From Nonomuraea glycinis (GTDB lineage Bacteria > Actinomycetota > Actinomycetes > Streptosporangiales > Streptosporangiaceae), in NCBI RefSeq assembly GCF_014646515.1, contig NZ_BMNK01000020.1:62001-126000 (forward strand): a stretch of DNA of 64,000 nucleotides, given 5' to 3'. Positions 49,980 to 58,377 of the stretch are shown here, in pieces (position 1 is the stretch's first letter; every line of letters begins with the position of its first letter). The translations under genes were made by a program, and so were the position numbers. The notes under the pieces were generated by a model. The model saw only the letters and a program-made list of their open reading frames with translations. It was not told the origin of the DNA and ran no database searches.

Positions 49980-50549
49980 GTGAACCCCCCGTTCTCCGCC
50001 TACGTCGACGAATCGATGCTGCTCACCCAGGGCCTCTACCTCATGGCTGCGGTATTCGTAGGCCCGATCCACGCTGACGCGTGCCGTCACGACCTTCGGG
50101 CCCTGCTACTGCGACGGCAGAAGCGGCTGCATTGGCGTGACGAGAACGACAAGCGTCGCGCACAACTCATCGAGGCAGTGGCCGCACTGCGCCCGACGGG
50201 CATCGTCGTCGTGGGCGCGGGCTTGGACCCCAAACGTCAGGAACGAGCGCGTCGTAAGTGCATGGAACACTTGCTCTGGGAGATGGGTGGCCACCATGTC
50301 CACGACGTGATCTTCGAGCGCCGGCACAGCGAGCTTGACCTACGAGACCATGAACTGGTCGCCGTCCTTCAAGGGCGCCACTCGATGCCACCGAAGTTGC
50401 GCCTGTCGTGGCGCGACCCCTTGACGGAACCTCTGCTCTGGCTTCCGGACATCATCGCGGGCGCCTTGTCCCGAGCGGAGCGTGGAGACTGCAGATTTTG
50501 GAGCCAGGTCAACGCAGACCTGCTCGTCCGGCGCATCGATGCGCGATGA
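49980..50549 (+). CDS. DUF3800-like protein
   Basis: A 189-residue protein with N-terminal AYVDES and a later HWRDENDKRR. These are the acidic motifs of DUF3800 proteins, which have an RNase H-like fold and often accompany mobile or defence genes. The role is unproven. The start is a GTG 45 bases after hyuB. It is a single gene with no partner visible. Base composition is slightly less GC-rich than its neighbours, a mild hint of separate origin. The following gap 50550-50727 holds a GAAGCCCGGGCTTC palindrome (50556-50569), possibly a terminator. Confidence 0.75.
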   Translation: MNPPFSAYVDESMLLTQGLYLMAAVFVGPIHADACRHDLRALLLRRQKRLHWRDENDKRRAQLIEAVAALRPTGIVVVGAGLDPKRQERARRKCMEHLLWEMGGHHVHDVIFERRHSELDLRDHELVAVLQGRHSMPPKLRLSWRDPLTEPLLWLPDIIAGALSRAERGDCRFWSQVNADLLVRRIDAR

Positions 50550-50727
50550 CATCGCGAAGCCCGGGCTTCCGTCGTCCGGCGGTCCACCCGGGCTCACTTC
50601 CAATCCCCCCATAGGAGGCGGCGTCTTCAGCGTACCCGGCCGAGCACTCAGTGTCACCTGAACGGTGGTTCGGCGGGGCTGCCATGATGGGCTGCGATTG
50701 CTCAGCTGACCTGAAATGGAGGACACC

Positions 50728-51612
50728 GTGCGCATCGTTTTCGCCGGTCTGGCCACCAGCCATCCTTACGCCGACGCCCGGACGCTGGCCCGGCACGCCG
50801 AGTTGGTGGTGTGGGAGCGGGATCCGGAGCGGTTGCGGCGGTTCGCCGAGGAGTTCCCGCAGGCGCGGGTGGTGGACAGTCTGGCGCGGGCGCTGGACAG
50901 CGGGCCGGACGGGGTGGTGCTGACGGTGCCCAATCCGCAGGTGCCCGAGGCGCTGGGCGAGGTGCTGAAGACGGGGGTGGCGTGTTTCGTGAACAAGCCC
51001 GCCGCCGCAACGCGCGAGCAGTTGGCGCGGCTCGACCGGCTGCCGATCCACGAGCGGGTGATGTCGTCCTCGGTGCTGAGGTTCGCGCCGGCCTTCGCCG
51101 GGGTGCGGGTCGATCCGGGCGACGTGCTGTCCGTGCGCGCGACCGTACGGCATGACGTGGGGCTCTGGGCGACCGGCTACAACGCCTGGCAGGACACCCC
51201 CGCCGAGGGCGGCGGGACCATGGTGACCATGGGCGTGCACGGGGTGGAGTTGCTGGTGGCGCTGCTCGGGCCGGAGGTGCGGCTGGTCGGGGCGGCCCGG
51301 GCCACCCGGCACTACGACACCCTCAGGTCGGAGGACACCGGGGTGCTGGCCCTGCAGTGGGGGAGCGGGATCACCGGCGTGGTCGAGATCGTCGGCGTGT
51401 CGGACGGTGAGTCGTACGGCGTCACCGTGCATCGGCGCGGCGGGTCGGAGCACATCGTGATCGAGGGCGGCGACGATCCGGTGCTGGGGCTCGGTTACGC
51501 CGGGACGATCGAGGCGTTCCTGCGGATGGTCGGCGGCGCGCCCAGCCCGGTGCCCTGGCGGCAGACCCGGGCCATCCTCGACGTCCTCGTCTCCGCGCGC
51601 GAGACGGCTTGA
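50728..51612 (+). CDS. Gfo/Idh/MocA-family oxidoreductase
   Basis: About 294 residues. The N-terminal Rossmann domain begins VRIVFAGLATSHPYADARTL and includes VVLTVPNPQVPEAL. The catalytic EKP lysine motif is VNKPAA here (about residue 92). The C-terminal alpha/beta domain includes GGGTMVTMGVHGVELLVALL. Such enzymes oxidise or reduce sugars or sugar acids with NAD(P). The GTG at 50728 is preceded by GGAGG. The last codons and the stop are duplicated downstream. Its nearness to the sugar regulon suggests a role there, but it lacks the regulon operator. Confidence 0.88.
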   Translation: MRIVFAGLATSHPYADARTLARHAELVVWERDPERLRRFAEEFPQARVVDSLARALDSGPDGVVLTVPNPQVPEALGEVLKTGVACFVNKPAAATREQLARLDRLPIHERVMSSSVLRFAPAFAGVRVDPGDVLSVRATVRHDVGLWATGYNAWQDTPAEGGGTMVTMGVHGVELLVALLGPEVRLVGAARATRHYDTLRSEDTGVLALQWGSGITGVVEIVGVSDGESYGVTVHRRGGSEHIVIEGGDDPVLGLGYAGTIEAFLRMVGGAPSPVPWRQTRAILDVLVSARETA

Positions 51613-51638
51613 ACCTCCGCGCGCGAGACGGCCTGAAC
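51591..51638. repeat. 24-bp tandem repeat across a stop codon
   Basis: Two copies (51591-51614 and 51615-51638) differ by one base. The first encodes the C-terminal SARETA-stop of the Gfo/Idh protein; the second repeats it in frame with its own TGA. Confidence 0.93.
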
Positions 51639-51695
51639 CTTCGCAGGCCCGGGGGCGTCTCACTACCCGGGACCACGGGAGAGCGGGGAGATTCG

Positions 51696-52343
51696 ATGAC
51701 GAGCAAGGCGCTGCGGGCAGTGGCCGGTGTCGCGGTCGCGGGAGCGGTCGTCCTGAGCGGTGGGACGGTGGCGTTCGCCGGGACCGCGCCGGCGATACCG
51801 ACCGGCTTCCTGCTGCACGAGAAGACGGCCCGCGAGCCGGTGAAGTACCCGGACGAGGAGAAGTGGACGATCAGCGAGAGCCGCACCCTCAATCTCGTCG
51901 TCAACCCCTGCCGTCTCAAGAGCCCGCGCGACAAGGGGCGGGTGGCGATGCGGACGATCGGGCACACCGCGCCCGAGCACTACTCCGGTGAGCAGGTGGT
52001 CATCTACCGCTCCCGCGCCGCCGCCAAGGCCGCGATGGCGAGCCTGCGCGCGCAGGTGGTGCGCTGTGTCCATGCCGCCGAAGGCTCCTTCGTCACGCGT
52101 GCGTACGCCACCTCGGTGAGCGTCGGGGACCAGGCCTTCCGCTTCGCGCGCCAGAACTACTTCGAGTCCAAGCCCGCCATCGGCGGCGATCGGGCGGTCG
52201 TGGTGCGCAAGGCCCGCGCGGTGGCCATCTACACCGTGTCAGGCGAATACGGGCGCATCCGCCCCACCGACTACACCAGGCAGCTCGCCGGGGCCAGGAC
52301 GATGGCCGCCAAGCTCTGCTCCCTGCCCGCTACGGGCTGCTGA
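51696..52343 (+). CDS. Exported protein of unknown function
   Basis: A 215-residue secreted protein. The signal peptide is MTSKALRAVAGVAVAGAVVL plus SGGTVAFAG, cleaved near residue 29. The mature domain contains GEQVVIYRSRAAAKAAMASL, two cysteines (about 68 and 125) and a C-terminal pair, resembling extracellular sensor-type domains of actinobacteria. No enzyme motif is visible. ATG 51696 follows GGGGAG. A terminator-like hairpin follows. Confidence 0.78.
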   Translation: MTSKALRAVAGVAVAGAVVLSGGTVAFAGTAPAIPTGFLLHEKTAREPVKYPDEEKWTISESRTLNLVVNPCRLKSPRDKGRVAMRTIGHTAPEHYSGEQVVIYRSRAAAKAAMASLRAQVVRCVHAAEGSFVTRAYATSVSVGDQAFRFARQNYFESKPAIGGDRAVVVRKARAVAIYTVSGEYGRIRPTDYTRQLAGARTMAAKLCSLPATGC

Positions 52344-52367
52344 CCGGCGGACCGGGCGCAGCCGGTC
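52342..52367 (+). terminator. Candidate terminator after the exported protein
   Basis: GACCGGC (52342-52348) pairs with GCCGGTC (52361-52367) around a 12-base loop, followed by TTTC. The stem starts at the stop codon. Confidence 0.6.
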
Positions 52368-52394
52368 TTTCGCCCTGATCTGGGAGGTCGCACG

Positions 52395-52437
52395 TTGACA
52401 GGCGCCAGCTGACCAAGTTACGGTCTGGACCGTAACT
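52395..52437 (+). promoter_or_regulatory. Promoter and operator of the epimerase/aldolase unit
   Basis: TTGACA (52395-52400) is 18 bases from TACGGT (52419-52424). The -10 lies inside a perfect palindrome at 52416-52437: arms AGTTACGGTC and GACCGTAACT separated by TG. A repressor bound there would block polymerase. The same palindrome family recurs at 55829-55848 and 57069-57086. Confidence 0.75.
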
Positions 52438-52456
52438 GTCAGATGGAGGAGGCCGG

Positions 52457-53464
52457 GTGCGGACCACAGCGGAACTCGAGGAGCGGCTGGCGCGGCCGAG
52501 CGCCGGGCTGGTGAGCGACCTCGCCGGACTCGACGGGGACATCATGATCCTCGGCGCCGGCGGCAAGCTGGGCCCGAGCCTGGTGCGGCTGGCGCTGAAC
52601 GCCACCGGGGGCGACCGCCGGATCATCGCGGTGTCCCGCTTCTCCGAGCCGGGGCTCGCCGACGGGCTCCAGGACGCGGGCGCCACCGTGGTGCGCGCGG
52701 ACGTGGCCGACGAGCGGGCCCTGCGCGACCTGCCCGACGCGCCCAACGTGGTCTTCCTGGTCGGCGCCAAATTCGGCACCCAGGGGCGTGAGCACGCCAC
52801 CTGGTTCACCAACGCCTACCTGCCGGGCCGGGTCGCCGACCGGTTCGCGGGCAGCCGGATCGCCGCCCTGTCGACCGGGAACGTCTATCCACTCGTGCCC
52901 GTCACCAGCGGCGGCAGCACCGAGACCGACCCGACCGGCCCGGTCGGCGACTACGCGATGAGCTGCCTCGGCAGGGAGCGGGTGCTGACGCACTTCGCCG
53001 AGACCAACGGCACCCGCCTGTCGCTGATCCGCCTCAACTACGCCGTCGAGCTGCGTTACGGCGTGCTGGTCGACCTGGCGCAGAAGGTCCTGGCCGGCCA
53101 ATCGATCGACCTGGCGACGGGCCAGGTCAACGTGGTGTGGCAGGGGTACGCGAACGAGGTCGCCCTCCGCTCGCTGCCGCTCGCCGACACGTCGCCGTAC
53201 GTGCTCAACGTCACGGGCCCCGAGTTGCTCTCGGTCCGTCAGGCGGCCCTGGCCCTGGGCGCCGAGCTGGGCGTGGAGCCGGTGTTCAGCGGCGAGGAGG
53301 CGCCGACGGCGCTGCTGTCGAACGCCTCCAAGTGCCACCGGCGGTTCGGCTACCCGGACATCACGCCCCAGGAGCTGATCGAGCACACCGCCCGCTGGGT
53401 GGCCGGCGGCGGGCCGCTGCTGGGCAAGCCGACCAAGTTCGAACGCCGTGACGGCCGTTTCTGA
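52457..53464 (+). CDS. NAD-dependent epimerase/dehydratase
   Basis: A 335-residue extended short-chain dehydrogenase. The NAD motif ILGAGGKLGPSLV is at about residues 31-43 and LSTGNVYPLVPVTSGG near 137. The catalytic Ser-x-Tyr is not in the textbook YxxxK arrangement: YAMSCLGRERVL has Y-x-M-x-C, so a modified activity is possible. It probably acts on a nucleotide-free sugar or sugar acid of the locus. The GTG at 52457 follows GGAGGAGG. A strong promoter with a palindrome operator lies just upstream. Confidence 0.85.
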   Translation: MRTTAELEERLARPSAGLVSDLAGLDGDIMILGAGGKLGPSLVRLALNATGGDRRIIAVSRFSEPGLADGLQDAGATVVRADVADERALRDLPDAPNVVFLVGAKFGTQGREHATWFTNAYLPGRVADRFAGSRIAALSTGNVYPLVPVTSGGSTETDPTGPVGDYAMSCLGRERVLTHFAETNGTRLSLIRLNYAVELRYGVLVDLAQKVLAGQSIDLATGQVNVVWQGYANEVALRSLPLADTSPYVLNVTGPELLSVRQAALALGAELGVEPVFSGEEAPTALLSNASKCHRRFGYPDITPQELIEHTARWVAGGGPLLGKPTKFERRDGRF

Positions 53465-53515
53465 CAGATGACAGTCGTTTCGGACGGACAGCTTTTCATG
53501 ATGAGGGGGACGAAC

Positions 53516-54571
53516 GTGCTCAGCACGGCTCCAGAGGCGCAGATGTCGGTGCGTGACCTGTTCAGGCGCGGCCTGGTGATTCCGGCCCATCCGCTGGCCC
53601 TGACGGCGGACCGGAAACTGGACGAGCGCCGCCAGCGCGCCCTGACCCGCTATTACGTGGACGCCGGGGCGGGCGGGCTGGCGGTGGGAGTGCACACCAC
53701 CCAGTTCGCCATCCACGGCACCGGACTGCTGGCTCCGGTGCTCGAACTGGCCGCCTCCACGGCCCGCGAGTTCGAGCGCGAGGTGGTGCTGGTGGCGGGC
53801 GCCACCGGGCCGACCGCGCAGGCGGTGGCGGAGGCCGAGCTGGCCAGGTCGCTCGGCTATCACATGGTGCTGCTGAGCCCGTACCGCGAGCTGGACGAGG
53901 ACGGGCTGGTCGAGCGGGCCAGAGCGGTGGGCGAGGTGCTGCCGGTGATCGGCTTCTACCTGCAGCCCGCGGTGGGCGGCCAACCCTTGTCACGAAATTT
54001 CTGGACTCGGTTGGCGGCGATCGAGTCGGTGGTCGGCATCAAGGTCGCCCCCTTCGACCGCTACCGTACGCTCGACGTCCTGCACGGCGTGGTCCGCGCG
54101 GGCCGCGCCGCCGAGGTCGCCCTCTACACGGGCAACGACGACCACATCCTGGCGGATCTCATCACCCCCCACCGGGTCGTGGTGGACGGGCGCGAGGTGG
54201 AGGTGGAGTTCGTCGGCGGCCTGCTGGGTCAGTGGGCGGTCTGGGTGCGGCGCGCGGTGGAGCTCCTGGAGGAGGCCAAGCTGGCCCGCGCCGGCGACGA
54301 CGCGGCGGTCCGGCGCCTGCTCACCCTGGACGGCCACCTGACGGACGCGAACGCGGCCATCTTCGACACCGCCAACGACTTCCACGGGTGCATCCCCGGC
54401 ATCCACGAGGTGCTGCGCCGCCAGGGCCTGCTGGCCGGCCGCTGGTGCCTGGACCCCGCGGAGGAGCTCTCCCCGGGGCAACTCGCCGAGATCGACCGCG
54501 TCTGGGCGGCCTACCCCTGGCTCCGCGACGACGAGTTCGTCACCGAGGGCCTGGACCGCTGGCTGTCCTGA
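53516..54571 (+). CDS. Dihydrodipicolinate synthase (DapA)-family aldolase, type 1
   Basis: About 351 residues of the DHDPS/N-acetylneuraminate lyase aldolase family. The Schiff-base lysine is in VVGIKVAPFDRY (about 175) and the tyrosine in VIGFYLQPAVGG. The usual GTTGE is replaced by GVHTTQF, so it is not a true DapA. A C-terminal extension of about 50 residues follows the barrel. It may cleave a 2-keto sugar acid. The GTG at 53516 follows AGGGGG; ATG 53468 is an alternative. The gene follows the epimerase in the same unit. Confidence 0.85.
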   Translation: MLSTAPEAQMSVRDLFRRGLVIPAHPLALTADRKLDERRQRALTRYYVDAGAGGLAVGVHTTQFAIHGTGLLAPVLELAASTAREFEREVVLVAGATGPTAQAVAEAELARSLGYHMVLLSPYRELDEDGLVERARAVGEVLPVIGFYLQPAVGGQPLSRNFWTRLAAIESVVGIKVAPFDRYRTLDVLHGVVRAGRAAEVALYTGNDDHILADLITPHRVVVDGREVEVEFVGGLLGQWAVWVRRAVELLEEAKLARAGDDAAVRRLLTLDGHLTDANAAIFDTANDFHGCIPGIHEVLRRQGLLAGRWCLDPAEELSPGQLAEIDRVWAAYPWLRDDEFVTEGLDRWLS

Positions 54572-54604
54572 CCCATGGAGAGCTCCCGTACGGCGCGTGC
54601 CGGA

Positions 54605-55810
54605 TCAGAGGGTGAGCCGGTAGAGGGTGAGCGGGCGGCCGCTGGAGCCGCTGGTGAGGTTGCCGGTGCGCTCGGCCAGCCCGGCCAGCTCCAGGCGATG
54701 CAGCATGCGGCGGGCGGTGCGCTGCTGGACAGCGAGGCGGTCGGCGATCTCGCGCGTGGTCAGCGGCTCGTCGCCGACGGCCGCCCGGGCCTCCAGGAGC
54801 TTCTCCAGCGTGGGCAGCGACAGGCCCACCCGGCGGGCGATGACCGAGAGGTTCTGCTCGCCCGCCGGGCCGGTGGGCACCGACTCCAGGACGATGTCGG
54901 TGTCGGCGCGCAGCGACAGGACCGCGGCCACGTCGCCGATCCGGCGGGCGCGGGCCAGCGCGCGGCGGGCCAGGCTCTCCGCCTCCGCGGCGCTGCGGCC
55001 CAGGCCGAAGCCGACGCGCACCACCTGGTTGTGCACGGCCAGGCGGGCCAGCATGGGCAGGCCGGTGAAGCCGACGGAGGCGTCGTGCAGCGGGCCGCGG
55101 GTGGTGACCAGCAGGTGCGTGCCGCCGCGGAAGGCGGCGACGGTGCCGCCCAGCGCGGTGGCCTCGCGCAGCAGCCCTTCGTCGTTCTCCACCTCGATCA
55201 GGCCGAGCGCGATCTGCGCGTCCTCTTGGGCCTGCCCCTCGGCGGTGAGCAGGAGCTGGCGCAGCGCGACCCGCACCGAGTGCACCGAGGGGGCCAGGCG
55301 CAGCACGTGCGGGCCGTCGCGCAGCGCCTCGTGCGCGGAGCTCAGGCAGGTGATGACCGGATGCTCGGAGCCACGCCGATGGAAGGCGATCGCCTTGGCC
55401 GAGGTCATCTCCGGCCGGTAGGGCAGGATGCGCAGATCCTCGGTGGGCAGCCCCGCCTCGGCGAACGTCGCCGTCACGTCGGCGGCCGAGAGCGTGTCGA
55501 TGGACAGGCGGGTCACGTCCTGCCCCTGGTGCTGGAGCCGTACCAGGGCGCTGAGCAGCGTCGCGCCCGTATAGTCGACGAACGCCGCGGGGCGGGTCAG
55601 CACGTCGGCGTCCCGGGCGAGCATGTACGGCACGATGCCGGTGAAGAGCCAGCCCTCGACGGCGTTGGCGTGCGCCTCGACGATCGCGGGCGCCTGCGCC
55701 TCGTGGTCGTAGTCGAGCCGCAGCGTGCTGACGCCCGGCTGCTCCTCGCAGGTGGCCGCGACCTGGTCCACCAGATCATGCGGACCGACGACACCGATGA
55801 GGATTGCCAC
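54605..55810 (-). CDS. Winged-helix transcriptional regulator, central to the sugar locus
   Basis: A 401-residue protein with a sensory N-terminal part and a C-terminal winged helix (about 350-400; TTREIADRLAVQQRTARRML, then LHRLELAGLAERTG). The N-terminus MAILIGVVGPHDLVDQVA looks Rossmann-like; a central part (about 230-330) has a repeated beta structure. The family is not one I can name. It is divergent from the DegT gene with a 46-base gap containing the shared operator, so it likely represses itself and the locus. The GTG start at 55810 follows GGAGG. Confidence 0.75.
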   Translation of the reverse strand: MAILIGVVGPHDLVDQVAATCEEQPGVSTLRLDYDHEAQAPAIVEAHANAVEGWLFTGIVPYMLARDADVLTRPAAFVDYTGATLLSALVRLQHQGQDVTRLSIDTLSAADVTATFAEAGLPTEDLRILPYRPEMTSAKAIAFHRRGSEHPVITCLSSAHEALRDGPHVLRLAPSVHSVRVALRQLLLTAEGQAQEDAQIALGLIEVENDEGLLREATALGGTVAAFRGGTHLLVTTRGPLHDASVGFTGLPMLARLAVHNQVVRVGFGLGRSAAEAESLARRALARARRIGDVAAVLSLRADTDIVLESVPTGPAGEQNLSVIARRVGLSLPTLEKLLEARAAVGDEPLTTREIADRLAVQQRTARRMLHRLELAGLAERTGNLTSGSSGRPLTLYRLTL

Positions 55811-55828
55811 CCACGCCTCCTATCGCTC

Positions 55829-55848
55829 ATTACGGTCAAGACCGCAAT
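55829..55848. promoter_or_regulatory. Operator between the regulator and the DegT gene
   Basis: ATTACGGTC and GACCGCAAT, separated by AA, form a 20-bp palindrome with one mismatch. The site is 19 bases from the regulator start and nine bases from the DegT start, covering both promoters. It matches the 52416-52437 palindrome. Confidence 0.75.
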
Positions 55849-55856
55849 TGTAACCT

Positions 55857-57020
55857 GTGAGGTACTCAGTGAAGTTCCCGTCCATGGCCGAGGCCGCGGG
55901 CCGCACGCTCGGCGACGAAGAGGTGGCCGCGGCGGAGCGGGTGATCCGTTCCGGCATGCTCAACTCCGTCTGGGGGACCGAGGCACGCGCGCTCGAACGC
56001 GAGATCGCGGAGCGGTATGGCGTGCGCCACGCGGTCGCGTGCAGCTCCGGCACCGCTGCCCTCCATCTCGCGGTCGTGGCCGCGGCGCCGGACCCTGGAG
56101 ACGAGATCATCACGACGCCGATCACGGACTTCGGGACTGTGGCCCCCATCTTGGCGCAGAACGCCGTTCCTGTCTTCGCCGATGTCGATCCCTCCGACGG
56201 CAATCTCGATCCTGACGCCGTCGCGAAGCTGATCGGGCCGCGCACCCGGGCGATCATGGCCGTGCACCTGTTCGGGGCCCCGGCCAGGGTGGCGGAGTTG
56301 CGCGCGCTGGCCGACCGGCACGGCCTGGCCCTCATCGAGGACTGCGCGCAGGCCTGGCTCGCCGAGCTCCCCGAGGGAGGGCTGGCCGGGACCGTGGGCG
56401 ACGTCGCCTGCCTGAGCCTGCAGCAGTGGAAGCACATCACCTGCGGCGACGGCGGCCTGGCGCTGACCGACGACGACGAGCGGGCCAGGAGGATGCGGCT
56501 GTTCTCCGACAAGGGCTGGGACCGGGCGGCCGGCCGCTCGTACGTCGCCTTCGGCCTGAACTACCGGATGACCGAGCTCCAGGCGGCCGTCGCGCGGGCC
56601 CAGCTCGCCAAGCTGCCCGGGGTGCTCGCCGCCCGCCGCAGGACCGCCCTGCGGCTCCTACAGGCCCTGGAAGGACTGCCAGGGGTACGGCTGCCGCGCC
56701 CGCAGGGGCACGCCTGGTGGCTGTTCCCGCTGGTGCTGCCCGGAGGCGGCGCTCCCGAGCTGGCCGGGCGGCTGCGCGAGGCCGGGATCCCGGCCCGGGC
56801 CGGCTACCTGGAGCAGCCGCTGAACCGCGCCCCCGTGTGGGACGCGCCGGTCTACGGAACCTCGCACTACCCTCTGGAGGGCTACACGCCCCACTCGTGC
56901 CCGGAGGCCGAGCGGATGGTCGCCGAGACGCTGCTGATCATCGACTGGAACGAGAACTACACCCCCGAGCACGTCGAGCTTGTCGCCCGCGAACTGGCGA
57001 AATTCCGGCCAAGGCCGTAG
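55857..57020 (+). CDS. DegT/DnrJ/EryC1/StrS aminotransferase
   Basis: A 387-residue PLP-dependent sugar aminotransferase or dehydratase-like protein. The PLP lysine is in LSLQQWKHITCGDGG (about residue 192), with the phosphate-binding SSGTAALHLA near 62 and LIEDCAQAW near 160. DegT proteins usually make amino sugars; in a catabolic-looking locus the role may be the reverse reaction, removal of an amino group. The GTG at 55857 is only nine bases from the operator, so translation may be leaderless; a GTG at 55869 is an alternative. Confidence 0.9.
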   Translation: MRYSVKFPSMAEAAGRTLGDEEVAAAERVIRSGMLNSVWGTEARALEREIAERYGVRHAVACSSGTAALHLAVVAAAPDPGDEIITTPITDFGTVAPILAQNAVPVFADVDPSDGNLDPDAVAKLIGPRTRAIMAVHLFGAPARVAELRALADRHGLALIEDCAQAWLAELPEGGLAGTVGDVACLSLQQWKHITCGDGGLALTDDDERARRMRLFSDKGWDRAAGRSYVAFGLNYRMTELQAAVARAQLAKLPGVLAARRRTALRLLQALEGLPGVRLPRPQGHAWWLFPLVLPGGGAPELAGRLREAGIPARAGYLEQPLNRAPVWDAPVYGTSHYPLEGYTPHSCPEAERMVAETLLIIDWNENYTPEHVELVARELAKFRPRP

Positions 57021-57086
57021 TTACGGTCAGGTATCAAGCATTGACCGCGCCAACCTGGCGTTACTAGGTTTCGGTCAGGACCGGTA
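57021..57086 (+). promoter_or_regulatory. Promoter and operators of the sugar-importer operon
   Basis: TTGACC (57041-57046) and TAGGTT (57065-57070) are 18 bases apart. A palindrome of the regulon type, TTTCGGTC-AG-GACCGGTA (57069-57086), overlaps the -10, and a half-site TTACGGTC (57021-57028) lies 13 bases upstream of the -35. CGCCA-ACC-TGGCG lies in the spacer. Confidence 0.65.
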
Positions 57087-57105
57087 TTCATCGAAAGGAT
57101 CCGCC

Positions 57106-58350
57106 ATGAGGAAGATAACGGCAGTCGGCGTCGCGGCCGCGCTGAGCGTCGCCACCGCCGCCTGCGGATCGTCCAGCGGTTCGGACAAGAGCGCCGTGAC
57201 CCTGTGGATGTACCCCGTGATCAGCGATCAGGCCAAGAGCCAGGAGTTCTGGGCCAAGGTGGAGAAGGACTTCGAGACGAAGAACCCCACCGTCGACGTC
57301 ACCATCGACCAGCAGCCCTGGGAGGGCCGCCAGGAGAAGGTCACCACGGCGCTGGTCTCGAAGAAGGGCTTCGACCTGGTCGTGCTCGGCCCCGACCAGA
57401 TCCCGCAGTACGCCCAGCAGGGCACGATCGAGCCGGTCGACGACGTCGTGGCCGCCGACAAGGCCACCTACCTGCCGAACTCGCTCACCGCTCTCACCGT
57501 CGACGGCAAGATCTACGGCGTCCCCATCTACCAGACGATCACCGCGCCGATCTACAACAAGAAGCTGTTCGCCGACGCGGGTGTGGACAAGGTGCCCGAG
57601 ACGCTGGACGAGCTCAAGGCCGCCGCGCCCAAGCTGGCCGCCGACAAGGTCGCGATCCTGGACTACCCGGGCAAGCCCGAGGTCAGCCTGAACCAGAGCT
57701 TCTACCCGTTCCTGTGGGCCAACGGCGGCACCGTCTTCACCGCCGACGGCAAGGGCGTGGCCTTCAACGGCCCCGAGGGCGTCGCGAGCCTGCAGCTCCT
57801 GCTCGACCTCCAGAAGGCCGGCGGCCTGCCGGAGAACGCCCCCAGCAAGGGCAACGACATCGAGGGCGGCACCCTGGCCGCCGGCAAGACCGCCCTGTAC
57901 CACGCGGCCACCGCCTTGCAGGCCGACCAGCTCGGCGCCGCCATCGGCGCGGAGAACGTGGGCATCGGCCTGCCGCTGGAAGGCGCCAAGCGGGTCGCGT
58001 TCGGCATCCCGGGCGGGCTGGTGCTGGCCAAGCACACCGAGAACAAGGACGCGGCCAAGAAGTTCGCCACCTTCCTCGCCTCGCCCGAGGTCGCCGGCGA
58101 GCTGGCCAAGGCGTCGGGCTTCTTCCCGGCCCGCACCGACGTGACGGTGCCGGACCAGTCGCCGTCGGCCAAGGAGTTCGCCAAGTCCCTCCAGTACGCC
58201 TTCCCCGGCGACACCCACCCCAAGGCCCGTCAGGTCATGGGCCTCATCGCCCCGCACGTCCAGGCGGCCCTGCTCGGCAAGGAAGACGCCAAGACGGCCC
58301 TGGACGCGGCGGCCGAGGAGGCCACCACGCTGCTCGGCAGCGGTGGCTGA
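57106..58350 (+). CDS. ABC transporter substrate-binding lipoprotein (CUT1)
   Basis: A 414-residue family-1 solute-binding lipoprotein. The signal peptide is MRKITAVGVAAALSVATAACG with lipobox TAAC (cysteine near residue 20). The mature protein has VTLWMYPVISD near 30, and QQPWEGRQEKVTTAL and YPFLWANGGTVFTADG further on. It should deliver a carbohydrate to the two permeases that follow. ATG 57106 is preceded by AAAGGAT. Confidence 0.94.
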   Translation: MRKITAVGVAAALSVATAACGSSSGSDKSAVTLWMYPVISDQAKSQEFWAKVEKDFETKNPTVDVTIDQQPWEGRQEKVTTALVSKKGFDLVVLGPDQIPQYAQQGTIEPVDDVVAADKATYLPNSLTALTVDGKIYGVPIYQTITAPIYNKKLFADAGVDKVPETLDELKAAAPKLAADKVAILDYPGKPEVSLNQSFYPFLWANGGTVFTADGKGVAFNGPEGVASLQLLLDLQKAGGLPENAPSKGNDIEGGTLAAGKTALYHAATALQADQLGAAIGAENVGIGLPLEGAKRVAFGIPGGLVLAKHTENKDAAKKFATFLASPEVAGELAKASGFFPARTDVTVPDQSPSAKEFAKSLQYAFPGDTHPKARQVMGLIAPHVQAALLGKEDAKTALDAAAEEATTLLGSGG

Positions 58351-58377
58351 CACAAGGGCCTGTGAGAAAGGATCACC

